A stretch of DNA of 7,230 nt from Prevotella sp. Its GTDB lineage: Bacteria; Bacteroidota; Bacteroidia; Bacteroidales; Bacteroidaceae. Shown piece by piece: positions 1 through 5,407 of the stretch (positions within the stretch are counted from its first letter, which is position 1; the number at the start of each line of letters is the position of its first letter). The translations under genes and the position numbers were made by a program. The notes under the pieces are model-generated. The model saw only the letters and a program-made list of their open reading frames with translations, was not told the DNA's origin and made no database searches. Location of the stretch: contig JAFRZC010000162.1 in NCBI GenBank assembly GCA_017442765.1, forward strand, positions 1 to 7,230, read 5' to 3'.

Positions 1-321
1 CATAAGCGCTGCCTGCAGTTTGTGAAGAAGGCCGTCTCAGAGAGTATTGCAAAGTTCAAGATCACGCTCACACATCATGTGCCGACAGGACTATGCACCG
101 CTCTTGAGTTCCGCGACAGCCTGATAAATGGTGCTTTTACTGTGGAATTGGGCAACTACATCGCAGAGTCAGGCATCGACTATTGGATTTACGGCCACTC
201 GCATAGGAATATCGACGCACAGATTGGCGACACTCGTATCATTTCTAACCAGTTGGGGTACGTCTCTCATGGAGAACATAGAACTAACGGATTTAACCCA
301 GGACGATGCATAATATTATAA
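1..321 (+). CDS. Metallophosphoesterase (calcineurin-like), C-terminal part
   Basis: The frame is open from the first base, so the gene begins upstream of the window; about 106 residues are present and it ends with TAA. Two late motifs of calcineurin-like phosphoesterases are visible: THHVPT, about 30 residues in, corresponding to the GN/H-type metal-ligand block, and YGHSHRN, about 30 residues before GYVSHGEH. The paired histidines of GHSH normally bind the dinuclear metal centre. The N-terminal metal-binding motifs (DxH, GDxxD, GNHE) would lie outside the window. In this family the enzyme hydrolyses phosphomonoesters or phosphodiesters; the substrate cannot be told from this part. The next small gene starts two bases after the stop codon, suggesting one transcript. 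The GTG at 22 is internal, not a true start. Family call is confident, substrate unknown. Confidence 0.87.
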   Translation, partial: HKRCLQFVKKAVSESIAKFKITLTHHVPTGLCTALEFRDSLINGAFTVELGNYIAESGIDYWIYGHSHRNIDAQIGDTRIISNQLGYVSHGEHRTNGFNPGRCIIL

Positions 322-322
322 T

Positions 323-505
323 ATGAAGAAAACGACGCTTATCATACGTGGTCAACCTGCACCCCAAGGCGGTGGTCATCATGGCTTGCGCTATCCGACA
401 TGTCCGGTTGTGATCAGGAACATGCAGGGAGAAGTAATCGCCCGACTTGGAGAGGAGCAAGGCTGCACCGACGACCTCAGCATTGAAAAAGAGCTGATTG
501 CATAA
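323..505 (+). CDS. Small protein of unknown function (60 aa), coupled to the phosphoesterase
   Basis: An ATG lies one base after the stop of the phosphoesterase gene and opens 60 codons to TAA. I do not recognise the family. The product is soluble, without signal peptide or membrane segment. It begins MKKTTLIIRGQPAP, has a Gly-His-rich turn (GGGHHG), then a segment that could form a beta hairpin (PVVIRNMQGEVIARLGEE), and an acidic end. It has two cysteines, one in each half. The tight spacing suggests translational coupling and a function linked to the phosphoesterase, but that is inference. It could be chance reading frame or the start of a once longer gene. Against chance, it starts exactly at the junction and the AT-rich spacer begins just after its stop. 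Confidence 0.5.
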   Translation: MKKTTLIIRGQPAPQGGGHHGLRYPTCPVVIRNMQGEVIARLGEEQGCTDDLSIEKELIA

Positions 506-567
506 TTGTAAGAGCTAAAAGATTAGTGGGAATTAGGCAGCGGAGTTCCATGATTTTGTGAAAACCT

Positions 568-598
568 TTTGCCATATTCAAAAAAAAGTGTAATTTTG
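568..598 (+). promoter_or_regulatory. Bacteroidetes-type promoter for the AraC gene
   Basis: TTTG at 568-571 and TAATTTTG at 591-598 are separated by 19 bases and match the Bacteroidetes primary sigma factor consensus (TTTG / TAnnTTTG). Transcription would begin near 604, giving a leader of about 190 bases before the AraC start at 793. The -7 box is followed by CA, as in two other promoters in this window. Confidence 0.7.
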
Positions 599-603
599 CA
601 CCA

Positions 604-792
604 AATTTCGAATAGGCGGTATTATGGCTAATTATATCTGGCGATAGTTTCAAGAAAATTGTAATTGTCGGTGAAGATATTGCACCCTTTACCGATGGGC
701 AAGGCATCCAATACATTGGTTTGTTCTCTTTTCTATTGTCGTCGGAGAAATTATTGTAGGAGAAAATCCTGCAAAGGATATCTAAGCAGTAA
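604..792 (+). other. Long untranslated leader of the AraC gene, with a possible coding relic
   Basis: Between the predicted transcription start and the AraC start codon are about 190 bases without a convincing gene. One frame (616-756, the AraC frame) reads 47 codons without a stop and looks protein-like, for example GDSFKKIVIVGEDIAPFTDG, but has no ATG or GTG at its head. An ATG at 624 is in another frame and stops after seven codons. Past the TAG at 757 the first frame stays open for ten more codons to the TAA at 790-792, directly before the AraC ATG. It could be a decayed reading frame or just leader. No riboswitch fold or terminator hairpin was recognised. Confidence 0.3.
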
Positions 793-1611
793 ATGAAGAT
801 TGACTTTCTATATTCGACGGATTTTCTGGCGATGAATGCGCCGGAGCTGGGACACACCTGTATGCACCTGCTGTGCAGGGCGGGGGAGGGAAGTTTTGTG
901 TTCAACGAGCGGAGCTACCATATTGTGAAGAACGACCTGGTGGTGATACCGCACCCCAACAGGGCGGAAAGCCTCACCGCCTCGCCAGACATGCAGGTGG
1001 AGTGGTTCGCCGCCGACAACAAATTTCTCTCGAGCCTCTTGCCGTCGAACAATTACAGCATCGGGGGCAGCATCTCGCTCAACCAGAACCCCGTCATCAA
1101 GGTCGACGACCGACAGGCGGCCATCATGTTAGAAGACTTCCACCGCCTGAGAGACCGCCTCAACGACCGCCACCTGCTCTTCTACCGCGAAATGATGGGG
1201 AGCCTCTGCCTGACAATGATGTACGACATCTTTGAGCTCCACGCCCGACGCGAGGCCACCAGCACCCACAGCGACCGGACGGCTTATATAGTGCGCCAAC
1301 TGACCGACCTGCTTGCTACCGGCATCAGCCACACCGAGCGTGAGGTGAGCTACTATGCCGAGCGCCTCAACGTCTCCACCAAATACCTCTCCGCCACCGT
1401 CAAGCGCGTGACAGGGCACAGCGTCAGCAGTTTCATCGACCGCGCCACCGTGCCCATCCTGAAGAAATACCTCAACGACGAGCGACTCTCTCTCACCCAG
1501 ATAGCCGACCACATGAACTTCACCTCCCTCTCCTATTTCAGCCGCTACTGCACCAAACACCTCGGCCAGTCGCCCAGCGACTACCGCCGCAGCCTCCAAC
1601 CGCGCGGGTGA
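793..1611 (+). CDS. AraC-family transcriptional regulator
   Basis: A 272-residue cytoplasmic DNA-binding regulator of typical AraC length. The N-terminal part (about 1-150) has the beta-rich, cupin-like character of an AraC ligand domain, including the turn VVIPHPNRAES. The C-terminal part (about 165-268) is the double helix-turn-helix: first helix pair around 184-206 (EVSYYAERLNVSTKYLSATV), second around 233-255 (SLTQIADHMNFTSLSYFSRY), then the family signature GQSPSDYRR at 258-266. The TAA at 790-792 blocks any longer start in frame. It has its own promoter (568-598). It faces the HxlR gene tail to tail with 10 bases between. Its target is unknown; regulation of the neighbouring redox genes is possible only by proximity. 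Its last 57 bases recur at 4799-4855. Confidence 0.93.
   Translation: MKIDFLYSTDFLAMNAPELGHTCMHLLCRAGEGSFVFNERSYHIVKNDLVVIPHPNRAESLTASPDMQVEWFAADNKFLSSLLPSNNYSIGGSISLNQNPVIKVDDRQAAIMLEDFHRLRDRLNDRHLLFYREMMGSLCLTMMYDIFELHARREATSTHSDRTAYIVRQLTDLLATGISHTEREVSYYAERLNVSTKYLSATVKRVTGHSVSSFIDRATVPILKKYLNDERLSLTQIADHMNFTSLSYFSRYCTKHLGQSPSDYRRSLQPRG
1555..1611 (+). repeat. Direct repeat, left copy (3' end of AraC gene)
   Basis: The last 18 codons and stop of the AraC gene. It matches 4799-4855 without gaps at 52 of 57 positions, and 41 bases (1558-1598 against 4802-4842) are identical. The copies lie in the same orientation 3,244 bases apart and bracket the HxlR, hydrolase, OYE and flavodoxin genes. 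Confidence 0.93.
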
Positions 1612-1621
1612 GTATTAGGAT

Positions 1622-1987
1622 TTATTCTTCCGACTGCTTGTCTTTGAGTATCTCTTCGAGCTTCGGGCGGAAGTTGTTGCCCCAGGTGCGCAGCTGCTCG
1701 ATGATGGGGATAAGGCTACGTCCGAGGTCGGTGAGGCTGTATTCGGTATGCTTGACAACGGGATCTATAACTTTGCGTTCCACGACTCCGTATTCGGTCA
1801 GTTCTTTCAGTTGTTGCGCCAGCACCCGCTCGCTGGCATCGTGAGGCATGGCACGCATCAGCTCGCCTGGCCGACGTGGACCGTTGAGTAGTTCATATAT
1901 GATGTAGGGCTTCCATTTCCCGCCCATCACTTCGAGCGCCACCCGGAAGCCGCAGCTGGTGTCTAAAGGTATCTTTTTGTTGTACAT
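1622..1987 (-). CDS. HxlR-family winged-helix regulator (first)
   Basis: A 121-residue protein of usual HxlR length. The family pattern is clear: a cysteine near the N-terminus (Cys12, the only one), GGKWKPYIIYELL at 22-34, a recognition-helix region ending LAQQLKELTEYGVV, and the wing EYSLTDLGRSLIPII. HxlR proteins are dimeric cytoplasmic DNA-binding proteins; in relatives such as YodB, HypR and QorR the N-terminal cysteine senses quinones, diamide or other electrophiles. Cys12 sits where that sensor would be, so a thiol switch is plausible. The gene is divergent from the hydrolase-OYE-flavodoxin operon, and the spacer holds back-to-back promoters with a tandem repeat, so it probably controls itself and that operon. 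ATG at 1985-1987 fits the -7 box at 2021-2028, giving a leader of about 27 bases. Confidence 0.93.
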   Translation of the reverse strand: MYNKKIPLDTSCGFRVALEVMGGKWKPYIIYELLNGPRRPGELMRAMPHDASERVLAQQLKELTEYGVVERKVIDPVVKHTEYSLTDLGRSLIPIIEQLRTWGNNFRPKLEEILKDKQSEE

Positions 1988-2020
1988 AGTCAGTTGCTTC
2001 TAGTTGTGGATTTCGGGTTG

Positions 2021-2051
2021 CAAAGATACTACTTTTCCCCGACGCGGCAAA
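2021..2051 (-). promoter_or_regulatory. Promoter for the first HxlR gene
   Basis: On the minus strand, TTTG (complement of 2048-2051) and TATCTTTG (complement of 2021-2028) are separated by 19 bases, an exact fit to the Bacteroidetes consensus. Transcription should start near 2015. The -33 box overlaps the first copy of the repeat at 2049-2061, which suits autorepression. Confidence 0.7.
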
Positions 2052-2082
2052 ATTATCAGTAGTGGTGGGAAAATTATCAGTA
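2049..2082. promoter_or_regulatory. Tandem 13-bp direct repeat, candidate HxlR operator
   Basis: AAAATTATCAGTA occurs exactly at 2049-2061 and again at 2070-2082. The period is 21 bp, close to two helical turns, so both copies present the same face. Similarity extends upstream as GnGGn. One copy overlaps the -33 box of the minus-strand promoter and the other abuts the -33 region of the plus-strand promoter. Position and spacing suit two dimers of the adjacent HxlR protein; the assignment is inference. Confidence 0.6.
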
Positions 2083-2113
2083 TTCGGTGAGCAAGGGATT
2101 GGGCGTAATTTTG
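2083..2113 (+). promoter_or_regulatory. Promoter for the hydrolase-OYE-flavodoxin operon
   Basis: TAATTTTG at 2106-2113 matches the -7 consensus. At 19 bases upstream is TTCG (2083-2086), one mismatch from TTTG. Transcription would begin near 2119, about 20 bases before the hydrolase ATG. The imperfect -33 box directly beside the second operator-like repeat fits a regulated promoter. Confidence 0.62.
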
Positions 2114-2139
2114 CACGTCGAAAAAAATAGGCAAGCCTG

Positions 2140-2997
2140 ATGCAAGACATTCATATCCAAACCCAACGCGGGGTGTTGTTAGATGGAACGCTGTTCGAAT
2201 CTACAGTTGCTGACACGCTACTGATTGCCATCACGGGCATTCACGGCAACTTCTATTCCAACCCTTTTTACTACACCATCGGCAACACCCTTGCCGGGGT
2301 TGGCACCGACTTCCTCTACGCCCAGACCTGCGACGCTTTTGACACCATCCGTACGCTCAACGCCCGCACAGGCAGGAAGGAACTCATAGGCTCGTGGAAC
2401 GAACGCTTTGCCGATGCAGAGGAAGATGTGGCGGCATACGTCGACTATGCCTGTCGGCAAGGCTACCGGCACATCTACCTGGCGGGCCATTCGCTGGGGG
2501 CCAACAAGGTCATCTACTACCTCTCGCGGACCCCCGACCCCCGTGTGGAACGCTTCCTGCTGCTCTCGCCCGCCAACCTCGACTATATGACCAGCGGCGT
2601 GACCGCACAGGAACGCGACTATGTGCGTCGCGCGATGGAGGCCGGGCACGGTGCAGAGATGCTGCCGTTTCCGCTGATGGGGTGGGTGGAATGCCAGGTG
2701 GCCACCGCCTACGACTGGCTCCTGAGCGGCATCCTCAACAATGTCCATACCCACCCCGATGGCGACTTCAGCCAGCTGGAGCGCATCACACATCGCGGCG
2801 CCCTACTCATCGGCACCTACGACAACTTCACCGACGGCGACCCGTCGGGCTTCCTCCGCCTCATCAACAGCCACCTGCCTTCGGCGGCAGAGAACCGGCT
2901 CATCTTCATCGAGCGCACCGGCCACACCTACCAGCAGAAACATCAGGAACTGGCCGACTACATAATGAACCTGATTAACGAATGGACAAAAGAATAA
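2140..2997 (+). CDS. Alpha/beta-fold serine hydrolase
   Basis: A 285-residue soluble enzyme without signal peptide. The nucleophile elbow GHSLG at 116-120 places the catalytic serine at 118, after the strand HIYLA. The likely oxyanion strand is LLIAITGIHGNF at 27-38. The catalytic histidine is probably His262 (RTGHTY), and the acid one of the aspartates in GTYDNFTDGD at 225-234. These are in normal alpha/beta-hydrolase order and the length is usual. The overall look recalls the DUF1749 or small-esterase branch, but this is not firm. Substrate unknown; an ester or thioester is likely. It is first in a three-gene operon; the OYE gene starts six bases after its stop. Its place behind an HxlR operator suggests a part in handling reactive or xenobiotic compounds, which is inference. 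Confidence 0.87.
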   Translation: MQDIHIQTQRGVLLDGTLFESTVADTLLIAITGIHGNFYSNPFYYTIGNTLAGVGTDFLYAQTCDAFDTIRTLNARTGRKELIGSWNERFADAEEDVAAYVDYACRQGYRHIYLAGHSLGANKVIYYLSRTPDPRVERFLLLSPANLDYMTSGVTAQERDYVRRAMEAGHGAEMLPFPLMGWVECQVATAYDWLLSGILNNVHTHPDGDFSQLERITHRGALLIGTYDNFTDGDPSGFLRLINSHLPSAAENRLIFIERTGHTYQQKHQELADYIMNLINEWTKE

Positions 2998-3003
2998 ACT
3001 ACG

Positions 3004-3981
3004 ATGAAATCATTGTTTGACACAACGAAGATGCGCACCCACGCGTTGTGCAACCGCGCTTGGCGTTCGGCCACCTGGCTGGGATTGGCCGACGAGGAGG
3101 GTTTCGTGACAGATGCCATCGTCGACACCTACGAAAAGCTTGCCAAGGGCGGTGTGGCGATGATTGTGACGGGCCTGACCTCCATCTCCGCCACGGACGC
3201 ACGCATCGGCGGCGAGTGCAAGTTCTACGACAACCGTTTTGTGGCGGGCCACCGTCGCCTTACTGATGCCGTGCACCGCCACGACAGCCGCATCCTGCTG
3301 CAGACAGCGATGGTGGACGGACCCGTCGACGAGCTTACGACTTCACAAGTGGACAGCGTGGTCGCTGCGTTTGGCGACGCCGCCCGCCGTGCAGAGATGG
3401 CTGGTTACGACGGCGTGCAGATCCACGCCGCCCACTTTTTCTATCTCAGCCGCTTCATATCACCGTTGTTCAACCATCGCAGCGACCGTTACAGCGGAGC
3501 CAATATCCTTCCCGCCATCCTTGTCGATATGCGCAGCAAGACCTCTAAGGATTTTCTCGTCACAATGAAAATAAACTCCACCGACGGCCATCCCGGCGGA
3601 ATAGACATCGAGGGTATGATTGCCGCCTGCCAGCGGCTGCCAGGCCTCGACGCCATCGAAGTCAGCGCTAACGGCACCTCGCGGCAGGGTATCCGTGCCG
3701 GAATGAACGAAGGCTCCTTCCTCCACGCCGCCGCACGGCTGGCCGAGGCCGTGGACATACCCGTGGTTCTGGTGGGAGGTCTGCGCAGCTTGGATTTCAT
3801 CGACCGCGTGCTGAACGGCACAAAGATTGACTACGTCAGCCTCTCGCGCCCATTCATCCGCGAGCCGGACCTCATCCGTCGCTGGCAACAAGGCGACACA
3901 GAGCCCTCACGCTGCGTCAGCTGCAACTCCTGTTACAACACCCCAGGACACAAGTGTGTTAATGCGTTAGTGTGTCTTTAA
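3004..3981 (+). CDS. NADH:flavin oxidoreductase, Old Yellow Enzyme family, with C-terminal cysteine cluster
   Basis: A 325-residue TIM-barrel FMN enzyme of the OYE family, expected to reduce activated C=C bonds of enones or related compounds with NAD(P)H. Visible hallmarks: NRAWRSAT at 17-24 with the following DEEG (FMN-binding N-terminal segment); IHAAHFFYLSRFISP at 140-154, where His141 and His144 are the substrate-binding pair; RSDRYSG at 159-165; and the phosphate-binding end LVGGLRS plus VSLSRPFIREPDL. The C-terminus adds CVSCNSCYNTPGHKC at 304-318, with a further Cys324. Its spacing recalls the [4Fe-4S] site of 2,4-dienoyl-CoA reductase-type relatives, though this protein lacks their second nucleotide-binding domain. 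It lies mid-operon, six bases after the hydrolase and 34 before the flavodoxin-type gene. The reading ends soon after the cysteines (CVNALVCL), perhaps slightly short. Confidence 0.92.
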   Translation: MKSLFDTTKMRTHALCNRAWRSATWLGLADEEGFVTDAIVDTYEKLAKGGVAMIVTGLTSISATDARIGGECKFYDNRFVAGHRRLTDAVHRHDSRILLQTAMVDGPVDELTTSQVDSVVAAFGDAARRAEMAGYDGVQIHAAHFFYLSRFISPLFNHRSDRYSGANILPAILVDMRSKTSKDFLVTMKINSTDGHPGGIDIEGMIAACQRLPGLDAIEVSANGTSRQGIRAGMNEGSFLHAAARLAEAVDIPVVLVGGLRSLDFIDRVLNGTKIDYVSLSRPFIREPDLIRRWQQGDTEPSRCVSCNSCYNTPGHKCVNALVCL

Positions 3982-4015
3982 ATAAACTGCATTTATAATA
4001 AAAGCAAGAACTGAT

Positions 4016-4783
4016 ATGAGCAATACACTTAAAGCTATGTTCTTCAACGGAAGTCCGCGCAAGAACAGGAGCCTGACGAACAACGATAGCCATCCGAGCT
4101 CGCTCGGGAATGGCCAAGTCGTGAGGAAGGAAGGCGTAGCCAACACAGCCAAGATGTTGGAAAGTGCGATAAAGGGTGCCCACGACGCGGGTGCCGAATG
4201 CGAACTGGTACATCTGTACGACATCGATTTCAAAGGCTGCAAGAGCTGCTTCGCCTGCAAAATCAAGAACTCGAAGTGCAATGGCGTCTGCGCCATCCGG
4301 GACGACCTGCGTCCGGTGCTGGAGCGTGCCCGCAAGGCCGACGTGCTAGTGCTTGGGGCACCCGTCTACTACAGTTATCCAACGGGTGTCATCCGTGCCT
4401 TTATGGAGCGTCTGATGTTTCCCGTCGGCACCTATATGTATGAACGCGACGGAGAAGGCGACGGGCACGCCGGTCGACACATCACCCTGCGAGACAAAGT
4501 GATACCCACGGCGATGATTTTCACAATGAACTGTCCCGAGGACTACATGCGCCAGATTGGCTACCCCGCCATCCTCGACGAGAACGCCAAGGTGATGGAG
4601 GACATCTTCGGCTACTCGGAAACCCTCTACGTCTGCAACACCTACCAGTTTAACGACTACTCGCGCTATGATTTCAACCTCTTCAGCGAAGAGGACAAGC
4701 GCCGCTACCGCGACGAGCACTTCGCCATCGACCTGCAGAACGCCTACCATCTCGGCAAACGCCTGGTGGAAAAAGCCAAGTGA
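4016..4783 (+). CDS. Flavodoxin-fold NAD(P)H oxidoreductase, iron-sulfur flavoprotein-like, with inserted loop
   Basis: A 255-residue flavoprotein of the NADPH-dependent FMN reductase superfamily. The first strand and phosphate loop read LKAMFFNGSPRKN (5-17), and the next helix resumes at NTAKMLESA (43-51). The middle shows ADVLVLGAPVYYSYPTGVIR (108-127), the second flavin-binding loop. A compact cysteine motif, CKSCFACKIKNSKC (75-88) plus Cys92, has C-x2-C-x2-C-x6-C spacing like the [4Fe-4S] site of archaeal iron-sulfur flavoproteins, so electron transfer is likely. The oddity is residues 18-42. Relatives normally read GSPRKxGNT with one glycine there; this protein carries about 24 extra residues encoded by a palindromic DNA segment. 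The insertion keeps the frame but splits the FMN-phosphate loop, so activity may be altered. It is last in the operon, and its stop is followed by an AraC gene fragment in the same frame. Confidence 0.9.
   Translation: MSNTLKAMFFNGSPRKNRSLTNNDSHPSSLGNGQVVRKEGVANTAKMLESAIKGAHDAGAECELVHLYDIDFKGCKSCFACKIKNSKCNGVCAIRDDLRPVLERARKADVLVLGAPVYYSYPTGVIRAFMERLMFPVGTYMYERDGEGDGHAGRHITLRDKVIPTAMIFTMNCPEDYMRQIGYPAILDENAKVMEDIFGYSETLYVCNTYQFNDYSRYDFNLFSEEDKRRYRDEHFAIDLQNAYHLGKRLVEKAK
4067..4141. repeat. In-frame palindromic insertion inside the flavodoxin-type gene
   Basis: This segment encodes the 25 residues (18-42) absent from the usual FMN loop. Its core, 4083-4122, is a 40-bp imperfect palindrome: ACGA pairs with TCGT (4119-4122), GCCAT (4089-4093) with ATGGC (4110-4114), and CCGAGC (4094-4099) with GCTCGG (4102-4107), with a 2-nt centre and small bulges. 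All forward codons are open and the minus strand is open as well. The arrangement resembles Rickettsia palindromic elements, which insert in frame into genes. No clear target-site duplication was found beyond a possible AAC at 4064-4066 and 4142-4144. Edges are approximate. Confidence 0.6.
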
Positions 4784-4798
4784 GAAAGGACACGGGGC

Positions 4799-4855
4799 AA
4801 GCACCTCGGCCAGTCGCCCAGCGACTACCGCCGCAGCCTCCAGCCACAAGGGTGA
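4799..4855 (+). pseudogene. AraC-family gene remnant, last 18 codons; right copy of direct repeat
   Basis: The segment translates to KHLGQSPSDYRRSLQPQG followed by TGA, differing by one residue (Gln for Arg) from the C-terminus of the AraC protein encoded at 793-1611. At DNA level 52 of 57 bases match, 41 of them consecutively, and similarity stops abruptly just 5' of 4799. It has no start codon or remaining domain. It sits 15 bases after the flavodoxin-type stop, in the same frame. Either a second AraC gene stood here and lost all but its tail, or the tail was duplicated when the intervening cassette was inserted. Confidence 0.88.
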
Positions 4856-5005
4856 ATAAATAGTGTCTTCTCCCATCTCACTTTCTGTCATTTTTATCCT
4901 CCTTATTTTCAACATTGCTAACCATTTGGTTCGTGTATTGACTTTTGGTAAGCAAGTGTTCAATTGAAATATTATATGTAATTTTGCAGCATAAAAATCA
5001 AGACG
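4856..5005 (+). promoter_or_regulatory. Promoter region of the peptide operon, with candidate operator
   Basis: This AT-rich 150-base spacer holds TAATTTTG at 4979-4986, an exact -7 match, so transcription should start near 4992, about 14 bases before the HxlR ATG. No good TTTG lies at the expected 19-base distance (4956-4959 reads GTGT). Directly over that place is a perfect 10-bp palindrome, TTCAATTGAA (4959-4968), a candidate site for the HxlR protein. A weaker dyad, AACCA-TT-TGGTT, is at 4920-4931. No terminator with a T-run was recognised after the AraC remnant. Confidence 0.55.
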
Positions 5006-5377
5006 ATGAACAGAAAGGAAATTATAAATGCCACGTTCCCGGACTGTCCGGTGCGCAATGTTATCTCACACATCACCGACAAATGGTCGTTGCTTGTCCT
5101 CTACACCTTGGAACAGAAAAAGGTGCTGCGTTTTAAGGACTTGTGGCGACAAATCCCGGACATTTCACAGAAGATGCTCACGGCTGTGTTGAAAAACCTG
5201 GAGGGTGACGGCATCGTCAGTCGCGAAGTCTTTATGGAGGTGCCTCCGCGGGTGGAATACCGTCTCACCGAGCGTGGAAACAGCCTGATGCCGCACCTCG
5301 ACGCCCTTCTGGCTTGGGGTATGGAACATTTTGAGGAAATCGTGGAAGACCGGATGAGTCACGTCTTCGACAAATAA
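5006..5377 (+). CDS. HxlR-family winged-helix regulator (second)
   Basis: A 123-residue HxlR protein. The family pattern is complete: CPVRNVISHITDKWSLLVLYTL at 14-35 (sensor cysteine and first helices), RFKDLWRQIPDISQKMLTAVLKNLE (recognition helix region), then the wing with VPPRVEYRLTERGNSL. Cys14 is its only cysteine, matching the N-terminal sensing cysteine of YodB-type members, so a thiol-based switch is plausible. It is only distantly like the first HxlR protein in this window, so this is not a recent duplication. It is the first gene of a plus-strand operon; the precursor peptide gene begins 30 AT-rich bases after its stop, with no separate promoter seen. It probably regulates itself and the peptide locus through the palindrome at 4959-4968. 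Confidence 0.93.
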   Translation: MNRKEIINATFPDCPVRNVISHITDKWSLLVLYTLEQKKVLRFKDLWRQIPDISQKMLTAVLKNLEGDGIVSREVFMEVPPRVEYRLTERGNSLMPHLDALLAWGMEHFEEIVEDRMSHVFDK

Positions 5378-5407
5378 ATTTTTTTATTCACCAAATTATT
5401 TATCACA

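Noticed and set aside
477..905. Minus-strand open frame of 142 codons across the AraC leader
   Set aside because: It runs through the promoter and leader and into the AraC coding sequence, has no recognisable motif, and no minus-strand promoter was found ahead of it.
1612..1621. Bidirectional terminator between the convergent AraC and HxlR genes
   Set aside because: The gap is only 10 bases and no stable GC-rich hairpin with T-tracts was seen there.
2218..2793. Minus-strand open frame of 191 codons opposite the hydrolase gene
   Set aside because: The hydrolase frame has clear catalytic motifs; the opposite frame shows none and is a GC-rich shadow.
3940..3981. Frameshift at the end of the OYE gene after the cysteine cluster
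   Set aside because: The protein is near normal length for this short OYE type and ends before an AT-rich spacer; nothing in the next frames clearly continues the family.
4083..4122. Palindrome read as an intrinsic terminator or attenuator
   Set aside because: It lies inside a coding region, has no following T-run, and its loop of two bases is poor for a terminator.
4784..4855. Readthrough of the flavodoxin-type TGA into the AraC remnant as a C-terminal extension
   Set aside because: The frame does match, but one chance in three is expected, the joining residues (ERTRG) show no domain, and no recoding signal is visible.
4346..4963. Minus-strand open frame of 205 codons opposite the flavodoxin-type gene and AraC remnant
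   Set aside because: It mirrors GC-rich codons of real genes. Its resemblance to the minus-strand frame at 1129-1599 comes only from the duplicated AraC 3' end.
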